Source: Ianthella basta
Lineage: Eukaryota > Porifera > Demospongiae > Verongiida > Ianthellidae
NCBI GenBank assembly: GCA_964019415.1
Contig: OZ025885.1
Location: 3,694,672 to 3,758,671, forward strand
Length of the DNA: 64,000 nt
Direction of reading: 5' to 3'
A program made the translations under genes and the position numbers. Of the stretch, positions 37,248-48,306 are shown piece by piece (within the stretch, counting starts at the first letter, position 1; each line of letters starts with the position of its first letter). The notes below the pieces were generated by a model. That model did not search any database, was not told the DNA's origin, and saw only the letters and a program-made list of their open reading frames with translations.

Positions 37248-40200
37248 GGACTCACTATTTGCACAATGTGTCACACAGCACCCCCTGGTATGTACATATG
37301 TATAAACAATAGCACAGCGTTGGTGTGCATCTCTGTACGAGCCCTTTCAAATGTTATGTGAGCAACATACTGAACAGGAGGTAGCTCACTAGGTAGGTAG
37401 AGAAAGGACAAGATGATGAGGAAGTAGTAGTAGTCAAACGACCAGTTGAGTTGGTTGGGCAAGTCGAGGCTGAACATCCTTGAGGCTCGCACCACAGGAA
37501 ATGCAGAATAAATTAGCATCAGCTCACCCTGGGCATAGACAGTGGGAAAGTGACAAATTTAGGGGAGTGGAAGGGGATTGGAGGAAGAGCAGGTGAGGAT
37601 TGACAGCAGATGAGGATGGAGGGAAGGTATAGATGGGGAAATTAAGTGAGAGATGGACAGGAGACAGAAGCAAGGTGATGGAGTGTAGGTGACAGGAGAT
37701 ACGGATCTGGAAGAGGTATGTACTGTATGTGTGTAGATGGTAGTACTGCGTGGAAAGGAATGGGGCTCTGAAGCACACATTGTGATGACAAAACACTTTT
37801 CCTTAACTCACCAGGACTCCCATTGGATACAAGATGAAGAAGAAAGTGTACCTGTACAGTACAGACATTTATATATATGCAATGTGCACATGTACTACTT
37901 AGATATAGCCAAATATTAGCATAATTATTCTACCGTGTTCTTACACCCTAGACTACATAGCAATATTGAAGTAAAGAATATTCACACTACATGACAACAT
38001 GAGTATCATTTCATATTATCATCTCAATGTAGACTTTGATATCTACTTTTGAAACTTCACCCCAATAATACACTTGTGAACGCTTAGCTTTGCACCCAGG
38101 CTACTGTGATGATTAGCAGGGACAGAACAGATGGCCTGCACTCCACTGCCACATCAATAATATTTAGTACCGTATAATGCATACAGTAAGCGAGTGTACA
38201 GAGCACTGAGGTCATGCAGTGTTGGGGGGAAAAACAAGCCTACGTATAGGCTATAGCTCCTCCAACCTGAGTGGCTTTCCTTTCCAACCTTTGAAAGGCA
38301 TGGGACATGGCTTTACAAAAAGCACAACTTCTGGAAGATCTACAGTCTTGGTTGTGGGTAACAACCACTCATAGGAGGAAATATGGACTAGCATGACGCT
38401 ACCATAGCAGAACTATACCGACAAGTGACAGACTGCCTTAAATGCAAGCAATCATTGACACATAGCCTTAATAGCAACTTTGCTTTAGGTCCTGATAATG
38501 GCAGGATTGCCTCCCTCTCTTGTGTGCAGCATTGGGAATCACAGGCAGACCACACTGTAGTACCTCAGCAAGCTTATCATTGTATATGACCTGGGCGTGA
38601 GGCTGGTGATAACGATATCCAACCTAAACATACGTACCTGCACCAAGTGAGAACATTTACGTTACTGCCCAAGAGGGAGAAGGCATAGTAGGCATATCTG
38701 ATGATCTCTGTCACAGACCAGGCTACCAGGATCAGCACCAGACCAATGCTATCAGAGACCTGGATGTGAAGGTGGTGGACCACTAGAATGAATAAAGGAA
38801 AGGCAAGCACAGCAGGAATGGAGCTGTGTGAACACAGTTAGTGCGTGTGGAGAACTACGCAGCAAGACTACACATTAAGATATCATTATGAGTATGATGC
38901 ACTCAATAACATCATTACACTCAAGCACGTGTACTCCAGCACAGTGACAGGAGGAACCACTGAAACAGTTACAGATCTACCAACATATGAGGCACTCGAT
39001 ATGCAGAATTTCTTTGCTGCTGGATGAATTTTCAAGTGTGGGGCACATTTAATAGAAAGGGTTGGTTCTCTAATACCAGCTTCACAACAGGGTTGAAAAC
39101 CTTGCCGACGTTTCGACCAGATGCTCTGGTTTTCTTTAGGGCGAAGATCTCGCAGCAACACTACACATTAAGATATCATTATGAGTATGATGCACTCAAT
39201 AACATCATTACACTCAAGCACGTGTACTCCAGCACAGTGACAGGAGGAACCACTGAAACAGTTACAGATCTACCAACAAGTGATTCTTCGCCCCGAAGAA
39301 GACCAGAGCATCTGGTCGAAACGTCGGCAAGGTTTTCAACCCTGTTATGAAGCTGGTATTAGAGAACCAACCCATTCTGTTGCCTGAGCCAGCTGAGAAG
39401 CCCTCACTTCACATTTAATAGCTCCATGTAACACAGTACATTGAGTAGTAATGTTGGGAAACAGAGGTACGTATGTAACAGTGATTTGGGTTAGGGTTAG
39501 GGTGTTGTACTATCAGAAGGAACACGAAAAGTGGCAGTTTGACTTGGTTGTGAGCTTGCTGAACTACAATATCATGTACAACTTATCACATCAAAAGTAA
39601 ACTTAGCAATTTGAGCTGTACTTTGCCACATGTTACTTACCCCAGGCACTGCATAGACAACTCCCCACAGCACAAACTGACGTGATGCAACTTGGAAGAA
39701 GGTGAGGACTAGGTTTGAGCGAACAATGCCTGAAAACAGTGAAACAGAATACCATAAACATTTCAGGATTCAGTCATTCACTTTACGTATATGAATATGT
39801 TACGACAAATGTCAACTAGTGGGATGAAGCGTTTTCAAATATACTTTCAATGAGTTAACTCCCCCTAGAGGAAACACACTTGACAATGTTAGTGCATTGC
39901 AAGCACAGAAAGCCAACTTTGTGAGAGAGCAAGCAGCCCACAACAGCTAATTCTCCCATTTTACGTACTAATGTGATTGTACAAAAGATGGTTCTTAAGT
40001 TTGCAAGTGAGGCTGGTACCATTATATGGAGGCTAATGTAAAACACATACAAATAACTATTATAATATAAAGTAGTGGATAGTTACCAAAATTAATGCTA
40101 TACAGCAAAAGTTGGCTGGAGCTGGTCCGGTGTCAATCTCGTGTGTGAAATATTGTAACTGTCATGAGTATGTGTTTGCTAGTTGTGAGTTATGCACTAC

Positions 40201-40803
40201 ATACAACTCACCAATTGCAATGTGGATCACCTGGTCATTGCAGGAATACATGAAAGTGGCAAGAAAGAGAAAGGGGATCTGTAATGTCCATGCACTGACT
40301 AGCAGTGAGGGGACATGCACAAACCAAACAGCGTACATACAACACAACCTGTAGGGTGACTGGTACATTCTGGGAACACATGCGCACTGCCCGTAATAAA
40401 ACAGATGAAAGAAAGATAGGAAAAACTCAGGTACTTACAGGTACCTGTAGTGTGACTGCATCAACTAGTGGTGAGTGCTAGCCGTGCCATAAAATACACT
40501 TACAACCACATTTAAACATTATCCTTGCCCACCCGAGCCCCAAATCCACACACTCGAGTGCGTATGTACCTCCAGTACAGCTGCTGACTGTGCCAACAGC
40601 AGCTCCCTGCGGACGGATGAGAATAGGCCAGGACAGGTGACCCAGTCAGACGATACGCTGCCGCTGGCCAGGTAGCGTATGGATCCCACCAACACCAGTG
40701 TCCACCCAAGACACAGGGACGTGTTGTATAGTACAAGATATGACTTGGCAACGACACCAGGGGCTGGTTTGCTAGCTAAGACTTGCTTTCCTTCCGCCAT
40801 CAT
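37073..40803 (-). CDS. HACD: Very-long-chain 3-hydroxyacyl-CoA dehydratase
   Basis: ER membrane enzyme catalysing the third step of fatty-acid elongation, dehydrating 3-hydroxyacyl-CoA to trans-2-enoyl-CoA. Seven exons: 40803-40570, 40230-40212, 39729-39641, 38759-38638, 37851-37812, 37528-37390, 37149-37073 (TAA); 239 residues, close to the family size. Landmarks: YLVLYNTSLCLGW (first membrane span), VIHIAIG, FFQVASRQFVLWG, VAWSVTEIIRYAYYAFSLL, and the catalytic YPMGVLGE (Tyr and Glu seven apart), which is split over the exon 5/6 junction. Next come FSLDLPNQLNWSFDYYYFL and FPQLYGHMINQRKKVL. The lysine-rich tail KEKEKKE may serve in ER retention. ATG at 40803 is followed directly by a second ATG at 40800; either may be used. 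Exon 2 is only 19 nt. The last acceptor sits next to a long (CT)n tract. Confidence 0.94.
37156..37243 (+). repeat. (GA)n microsatellite at HACD last acceptor
   Basis: About 44 uninterrupted GA units. On the gene's strand this is (CT)n ending a few bases upstream of the CCTCCCAG acceptor of the last exon (37149), so it makes up essentially the whole polypyrimidine tract of that intron. Confidence 0.95.
38858..39373. repeat. Foldback with hammerhead-like core and duplicated 128-bp segment (copy 4)
   Basis: Layout is X - arm - X - inverted arm. X is 38858-38985 and 39151-39278 (128 bp, one mismatch). Arms 39059-39149 and 39286-39373 are inverted repeats of about 88 bp (GGGTTGGTTCTCT... and complement). 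The right arm reads CCGAAGA (39293-39299), A, GACCAG-AGCAT-CTGGTC, GAAACGTC. X translates on the plus strand as part of an open frame containing RYHYEYDALNN. Lies in HACD intron 3. Confidence 0.8.
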
Positions 40804-41304
40804 AAAGTGATTGCGCAATGATCACCGCATGATAAAGGTCATAGTTTTCTGGACAGCAATATGCGCCATGCATGACATTGCGGTGTTTCTGAGCTGAGGA
40901 CTCCTAAATCCTTAATGAACACGTGTGTATAGGGCTTCTATATAATATACCACGACAATACAGAAAGGTTGAAATCACTTGTACATGCATAGCTCTGACG
41001 TGCATTCACAATGTCACTGTTACATGTACAGATTGCACAGTAACACAATAAGTGAATTGGCTAAATACCAATGGCCATAACCTATTACGAGAATGTGTTT
41101 TTATATCAGTTGTAGCATACTTAAAACTACAGCCACATAGCTTCTGGTGCGTATGTTGGCCAACATGGATGCTGTCATCTTTCCCTCTTACATGTACACT
41201 TGCAATGTCAAACACATGCACTGAATCTTAAATATCACTAAAGTAAAATAAATATAAATCTAATCCTAGCTGTTCAAAGTAATCATATATGTACTTGGTC
41301 ACGA
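40804..41304. other. Spacer between MTMR9 3' end and HACD start
   Basis: Both genes read leftward; about 500 bp must hold the MTMR9 3' UTR and the HACD promoter. No additional gene or repeat seen. Confidence 0.5.
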
Positions 41305-44300
41305 CTATGTGTCCAAAACATCTGCTGTTGCTGCATCTTCACTTGTCTGCAGAGTTGCTGTGCCATGTGCACAGACCTCCTCAAGGTTGGGAGATAGCTT
41401 GCTGCTATCTAAACGAGGAGGCAGGGTAAATGCATCAGAATAGCAATCCTTGCCATCACTTTGTACTTCATGAATGGGGTCTGCATCTCTGTTATAGCTT
41501 CTTTCAGCACTCCCATTCTCAGGATTCTGTTTACATTTATTACCACCTGACACACAAGGAAGTTTCAAATCACTATGAATATCTCGTGCATCATCCTCCA
41601 CATTTGGTCCATGGTTTCTTAAACTCTGCTGAGAGGCAGACTCAATGTCTCTGTGTGATGGAATGGCATGAAAGGAATGGACAAATTAAAATGGTGATGA
41701 TATTATAGCTTAAAACGTTCTTAGACTGGTAGTCCAGTTGTGTATGTAGTGCACTTAGGCAATCACCCTTAGGGATGCAATAAACCAAACTCTTTACATA
41801 ACCCACAGGCTCCACCTCTGGCATAGCAATGCTACTAGCAGCAATAGGCTCCAGTAGCAATGACTGATAACGGCTGTGGGCTGGCTACAGAAGTAGGCTA
41901 GCATGGTCTAGACTTCTCCTAAACATAGTGTAATTGTGGTAACATGTGATCTATACAACTGACTCAAACTGATGTGGGCACAACATAGGGACATTCTACT
42001 ACGATACAAGAATAATGCAATACATGTACTCTAAGTGCTTCCTTTGAGCTACTTGCCTGTACAGCTCGGCAATGCGTTGCCTAGCTGCAACATTCTTTTC
42101 CTTCAATTGCAGTAACCCCTCCTGGAAGGGGCAGTACAGCCGATCCTGGAAGACATTCCTCTTCACAAACACATCTTTCCAGAGCACCTACGTAGAAGGT
42201 AAAAGAGTAATTTGTTTCCAAAACCAGTATATGCTGTGCAAATGGCACTGTTGTGACTTGAAATAAGACCACAATGACCACAATTCTAAGAGTATAGATT
42301 AAGCACTCACTAGACAGAGTGCCCAATAACGATATCAGTGCTCACTCAAGGAATATACAGTGTAACAACCCACAAAGGAAATAAAATATGTACCGTAGTA
42401 AATCCCACACATCTTTGCTGGCCCAGGGGCACTTTGCAAGTTGGAGGAGCCATAATGCAATAAAAACTTACTGCCCTTTTGAATATGATGTAGTTTAATA
42501 TAAACCTAGATACAGTACTGTACTACAGCAGTACTTCGTACAAACATTTCCCGTGCCACAGACATGCATGGAATAGAATACCTACCATGTCCCATGGTTG
42601 CTTGCTAGCCATGAGCTGGTGCTTGTGACTCTCATACAAAGGATTGCAAAGTGACGGCATCACTACATCATTAAAGACGTAGTTCCTGTACAGAGTACAA
42701 ATAGAGGTGAGTGGAACATGCAACCCTTAATTTACATGGAATGATCTACTTGATCCATTCACTATCATGACACAGTAGAACACTGCACATACAGTCACAC
42801 ATGTGTAAACCCCTCCACCCTCCAGTGCAAAATTCACCATAGTGAGCATGTCTTGTCTGAAAGTTCGTTGGCCAACCTCTCCCTCTGACAGTCATACACA
42901 AAGGTACCATATTCAGAGGAGTAAGAGTTTGTGAACAATACATGAAGGAGGGCTTCTGAGAACTCGAATGATGTTGGAAACTGGTGTTGGAGCTGCAAGT
43001 CACACAGTACATACATAACACACAGCTCAATGGTTTATGCACTGCACACATTATCGCGGTTTGGCTACATAATTAAGTATTGCAAACATCCAGTATGATA
43101 TACTGTACATATCAAAAACTCAGTTAATTAAGCAGGTCAGCTCATTGCATGTACGTACACAGTGTTAAATTATGCGTGTAATAATTACTCTACATTCTTC
43201 TGATACAGAGCTAACTAACTTGGTGCACTGCATCTAGGAAGCCGAGGAAGACTGGCCCACTCTCCTTGACAGGGGCACTGCTGCAGTGTCGATGCCTGAG
43301 GCTAAACGGGTGGCCAGCAGAAAGCCACTCTCTTTCAATCAACTCAAGAAACCTGCCAAAAACATTAAATGGTCAGAATGAAACCATTCCCACTGACAAT
43401 GCACACAAGATCTACATGACTGCCTGCATAATGGCACAGAGCATGAAGACTTGGTGTACAGAATATTGCAAAGGTGTAGTCAACAGATAGTGTAATGAGG
43501 TTCGCTTACAGGCTTCTAAAACCATAATATGCTTAGCCTACCTGACTGCTTGCTGCATATTAGTATGTACACCAGTCATTAATATTTCATTGCACATGCA
43601 TGGCACTGGGTAGTCAACTGTGTACAAGGGCATGTGTGGTTCAATGCAACTCTCCCACCCCTTCAATGTCCGGCAGTGTGGGTCCATTATAATCTGGACA
43701 AGTGATGTTAGCTGCAGCTCAGTGTCACAGCCAGAGTCTCCATGCACAAGTACTGGGATGCCTTTGTTCATGGTCTTGGCTATGGCGGTTGCAGTGGCAA
43801 GCAGTAGTTGAATATTAGTCAGCCAACCAGTTTCATTCAGTTTGCTGAACCAGCTGTTGGAACTGCTCATTGCTGGATTGCGACACACTACACATGAAAG
43901 GGGTGGACATGTGCATATGGCAGGTGCACATTGCTGGACAGAACAAAGACAAACAGGACAGAAGTGCAGAACATTTGTGTGGCTATGAAGTGTCCATGTT
44001 ACTCAATTCCTTCTAATCTACATTACGCAAAGGGAACTTGATCCAGGAACAGTAATTGAATACACACACTTCTAATTCTTCAGGAAATGTGAGCAATTGT
44101 GTTAGCCATTCTTGTGATTGCCCTCTATACATCCTCTTTAGATACACGGCGGTAGATAAATACCTAGCTGAGCTGCTATATACTCAACTCTCCATATTCT
44201 GCGTAATTACTGTATACTCTGGGTAACTACTGCATACTCTGGGTAACTACTGTATACTCTGGGTAATTACTGTATACTCTGGGTAACTACCGTATACTCT

Positions 44301-44974
44301 GGGTAACTACCGTATACTCTGGGTAACTACTGTATACTCTGGGTAATTACTGTATACTCTGGGTAACTACCGTATACTCTGGGTAACTACCGTATACTCT
44401 GGGTAACTACTGTATACTCTGGGTAACTACTGTCTACTCTGGGTAACTACTGTCTACTCTGGGTAACTACTGTATACTCTGGCTATTCCTTAGCACTGTA
44501 TCTCCCTGTTGCTAAGCTACGTATACAATTGCACTTACATTCTACCAGCTTGTTCAGCGAGGTCTGCATTTGCTGATAGGAATCAAGGGCAGTAAACTGT
44601 ACTTTCCACCTTGGGTAGTTCTCTATCAGTTCAACACCTCCTCCACCTACAGCACAATAGACATGGGTGTTTCAGTGGGCATGATAGGACAGGTGTGCTG
44701 GGCAAATACGTATCATGTGAAGCCTGAGCAAATGAATTAGTTAACCACACACATCTGTTTATATATAATAGCACACACACGCATAGTGCAAACACACAGA
44801 CATAGAAAAAATAGTTGGACTACATGCATGCACTCCCATGTATGCACACATGCATGGACAGAGGAGTAATGAGACAGTTAAGGATGCCATTCACCTATGT
44901 TCATTGTCATTTGCTATGCCCACTTAGACAATGTGTGTGGCAGTGGTACTATACCAGCATTGAACTTTGTATCA

Positions 44975-45015
<41 letters not shown>

Positions 45016-47727
45016 CCGCGTGCACGCACGCACAAACACAAACACACACACAGTTACAGTACAAACCCTTCATCATCTGTACTTGAGCCGCTGCCTGAGT
45101 CCGTGTGTCCACCACAGTGCCCTTTGTCCCCCAGGGGAGACAAGCATTCAGCAGCTGAACATCCTCTGAGCACCTCTTCTGAGTGCTCCCCATCATAGGC
45201 TGGCTGGAGCGGAGCAAAGGTGTTTGTGTCTTGCTCTGGTAGTAGCACAGAACTGGAAAGCGAGAGAGGTAGCGGAACTTTGCTACCTTTAGCAGCAGCT
45301 CCTCAGAGGTAGTACCATGAACAATGAGCTGGGAAGGGTATGTTGGACATACCTGTATATGTACGTGCGTGTGTGGTAGAAGGAGGACTGAACCGGCACA
45401 GGCATGCACAAAGCAGTAACCTATATACGTATGTATGATCATGTCACAATAGTCACAAACAATAACACAAAATAGCACTGTAGCAACACCTTCAAAATAA
45501 TTATTGTATACTTCTCTATTCATCAAACTGTGTAACAACATCCAACCACTTACTGTAATGCTGATATGGTGAGTATCAAGGGTGTGCATTTTTATTTGAT
45601 GTGTATTGTCAGCCAATGACACAAAGGAGCTTAAACAGAGAAAATTATTTGGAGTAGTGGACAGCTTCTAAAAAGTATTCAACTAGTTTCTTTTAAAAAC
45701 TGTTCTGATGACAGAGGTTCTTCTAATTGTCAAATGTAAGATGAATGACAAACTCTCTGCTGGCCATTGGACATCGTGGTGAAGGGTATGCCCATATTGT
45801 GACCATTCATGGGAGAATACGCAAATGTTTATACAAGAGGCAGCCAGTCATCCTAACTTTGTCCACACTTGGCAAAGGTTTAATCACAATTGAGATGTTT
45901 CAGTGTCTCTAAGACACTTTCATCAGTGGACAAAGCTACAATGAATGAGTTTTTTTTTAGCCATTCAGGCCTTTACAAAAGCAACCGGTGGTAACAACAC
46001 TAGACAAATAGAGCACTATGTCGCAGTGCATGGATAGAAGTGAAGTGACACAGGAGGGTTTGTATGTGTTGATTGCACCACAACAGCACTTTCAAATATC
46101 TACATTCACTGCCTTACTCACAACATGCCTTTGTGTGTGTAATTTACCACCACCACTCCTACAAATCCAGACACCTAGACCATAAGCATGGAGCATCAAG
46201 GTATGAACTAGTTCTACCAGCACTCTTCTCAGAGCATACCTTATACTTAGAATTGATGCTTGTAATCTTCCAACAGTCACAGCCCCAACGGACCATTGTG
46301 TCTCTGCACAATGAACAATAGACAACAACATAACTTGGTAATAAATTTGGTCTCATGGTATTGTAAAATTAAATCATGTCTACTGTTCATTGGTAATTTG
46401 GTATGTGGTTGTTGATGAAACAGTATCTGGTGAATTCAACTGTGTCACAGACAAACATAATTCATGCATGTAGTAACTTGCAATTACCCTGATAAGCATT
46501 TCAATTACACCAAGTACATAATTTAGTATAGGACTGTTAAAAAGTAGATATATACAGACATACAACACACACTCCAAACACAAGCTATGAACATAATATA
46601 CATACGTACTTCAAGTCTTCCAATGGAGGGCAGCATCCTCTCTTATAGCCAAAGACATGGTACGTGAAACATGGCAGGGACCTAAGGCGATCTGCAGTAG
46701 GACACAATGGATACCGGGCAATACTACTAGACTTTACTATAGCTCCACACGAAATGTAAATGTACTTTCAACACTGCACAGTGTGCAAACAAAGTACATA
46801 TGCTATAATTCAGTACTTAACACTTAACATACGTATCTATGTTGTATTATAATCTATGCTAACCAAGTACAGCTGGAAAGTGTTCCTAGGCCTAGTCTAG
46901 CCAACTAGACCATCCAGTAAGCGCCTCATGTACCTTCCGGGCGCTTACTGGGACAGTCTAGCGAGCCAGACTAGTCTAGGACTGACTGGTAAACACGTGA
47001 AAGGGATCATGATAGGGTATGTAGCTGCCCCCACAGATTGCCACAGTTGTTCACATAGTACATTATAAATGAAGGCCAATCAGTTTGAACTTTAAGGAAG
47101 ATCTGTATACACAAGTTAATGACATTCCTTGTAACGCCAATGCACCTGGCAGCGACAATTTGATGATGGATTCCATAACCTCTTGACATAGGGTGGTTGG
47201 AGAAATGTTCAAATGCACTAATCGAAAATCCTTGAGTTTCAAGATGATGCCTCCATTGGCCTGGCCAGACTTTGCGACAGAGTCAACATCAGCTACATCC
47301 GTTACCAAAAACTGCATGTAAGATGGTGAAACAGGAAGAGTAACAATGGATGGGAGATAAATACAGCAGTAGCTAGTTGATAGGGCAACATGCGTCGATC
47401 TAGTACGGAGTCGCCTTGTGAGAACAACATTGGGCTAAGGTGCCTTGTGTGCACTAAAGGTACACTTTTTACTATGAGAGATGAGCGCCAACCGTGCAGG
47501 AAGAGGTCTGCCCAGGTGCTGAGAGCTCCACACACAAGTGCACAAAACGTAACTTATATAATACATGCCAGTAGCTAACGTACTCTCAAGTCTTCAACAT
47601 CCGTTCGAAGAGAAACAAACTGAAAATGACAAGGAGAGATACACAGTGTTCCTTTAACACTGAGTCTCTCATTCACCCTCAGGAGGACATCCTCCACAAC
47701 AGGGACAGTGATGTACTCGACGGCCAT
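41305..47727 (-). CDS. MTMR9: Myotubularin-related pseudophosphatase MTMR9
   Basis: Catalytically inactive myotubularin that in animals binds and activates MTMR6/7/8 phosphoinositide 3-phosphatases. Twelve exons: 47727-47584, 47311-47146, 46691-46610, 46303-46240, 45352-45067, 44646-44539, 43887-43659, 43352-43220, 42992-42838, 42685-42586, 42187-42057, 41650-41305 (TAG); about 647 residues versus 549 in human. PH-GRAM: MAVEYITVPVVEDVLL, VKGTLCISPCHF, GIILKLKDFRLVHLNI. Phosphatase-like fold: FRYLSRFPVLCYY, SSQPMMGSTQKRCSED, VVDTRTQAAA, LIEREWLSAGHPF, FPTSFEFSEALLHVLF, YGTFVYDCQRERL. The active-site loop reads VHGDSGCDTELQLTSL (43744-43721): catalytic Cys is Gly and the CX5R Arg is Thr, as expected for MTMR9. 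A coiled coil (LQLKEKNVAARQRIAELY) precedes a last exon of 115 residues rich in Ser/Asp/Glu, longer than in vertebrates. Intron 11 appears to start with GC. A 20-bp minisatellite and a (CA)n tract lie in introns. Confidence 0.93.
44199..44484 (+). repeat. 20-bp minisatellite in MTMR9 intron 6
   Basis: About 14 units of TACTCTGGGTAACTACTGTA with single-base variants (AAC/AAT, CTG/CCG, GTA/GCA/GTC). The order of variants partly repeats as a three-unit higher-order block (44221-44340 versus 44321-44440), suggesting duplication of blocks. It ends 55 bp before the exon at 44539-44646. Confidence 0.93.
44978..45012 (+). repeat. (CA)n microsatellite in MTMR9 intron 5
   Basis: About 17 CA units, then a CA-rich degenerate run to 45052, just downstream (on the gene's strand) of the donor at 45066. 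Frames through it give His/Thr runs and are not genes. Confidence 0.9.
45857..45935 (-). repeat. Hammerhead-like core with stem I (copy 5)
   Basis: On the minus strand: CTTTGTCCA (stem I 5' side), CTGATGA (45926-45920), AA, GTGTC-TTAGA-GACAC, T, GAAACATC (45901-45894), and after about 30 nt TGGACAAAG (stem I 3' side, complement of the first). This is the copy in which stems I and II can both be drawn. Lies in MTMR9 intron 4. Confidence 0.72.
46885..46980. repeat. Foldback R2, copy 1 (MTMR9 intron 2)
   Basis: Imperfect palindrome: CCTAG..CTAGTCTAGCC at the left, GCGAGCCAGACTAGTCTAGG at the right, with inner arms CAGTAAGCGCC / GGGCGCTTACTG. Same inner and outer words as the copy at 47774-47874. 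Confidence 0.8.
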
Positions 47728-48306
47728 ATTTTTGGCCCAGTAAAATGGCCGCCTATTATAGTCTGAGCATCTGAGTCTGGCTTGCTAGACCGTCCCAGCT
47801 ACGCGCCAGGGGCCATGAAAGGGAGGGACCTTAAGCGCCCGGCGTTTAGATGGGACGGTCTAGCGAGCCAGACTAATTATCTCTAATTTTCGCACGCGGA
47901 ACTGTATTTTCGTTACGCAGTCAACTTCGTGAAAAGAAGTTCTCGCTATAATTCCGTGCTTAACACATGCAGTATGTGACTATATTACATATGCCGCAAA
48001 TGTGATTAACCAGCTACCATTCGCAAAATATATAGAATCGTAAGTTTCCTTTCCAAATGGCCATTTGCGATATTATCTTCCTCCAAAAATTAGAGCTCAC
48101 ACGGTACAGCACCAGCTAGTATGTATTAATAACATTTACATGTTATGCATTCATAGTGTGCAGCATGATCAATCATGGGTGATATTGATCGTAATAATGA
48201 AATAACTATATAATAAATCTGAATTATAATTTATATAAAGAACAGGGCATGACACTGAGAACAGTTTACAAAGTGGCTTTGCTTAACGTACATATTAAAC
48301 ATTGTA
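47728..48306. other. Spacer between NLR 3' end and MTMR9 start
   Basis: Same-strand neighbours about 580 bp apart. Contains foldback R2 copy 2 within 150 bp of the MTMR9 start codon, hence probably in its promoter or 5' UTR. No other feature seen. Confidence 0.5.
47774..47874. repeat. Foldback R2, copy 2 (MTMR9 promoter region)
   Basis: AGTCTGGCTTGCTAGACCGT at 47774 is complementary, with one or two mismatches, to ACGGTCTAGCGAGCCAGACT ending 47874. The interior has CGCCAGGGG...CGCCCGGCG. No coding capacity; a short MITE-like foldback. Confidence 0.8.

Noticed and set aside
37044-37274. Leu-Ser or Arg-Glu repeat proteins
   Set aside because: Translation of the (GA)n/(CT)n microsatellite.
41999-42056. 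MTMR9 ending with read-through QVAQRKHLEYMYC
   Set aside because: Possible, but a well-formed in-phase terminal exon exists at 41650-41305 if the GC donor is used; kept as the refuting alternative.
44199-44484. CRISPR-like array
   Set aside because: Units are contiguous 20-mers with no spacers, in an intron of an animal gene.
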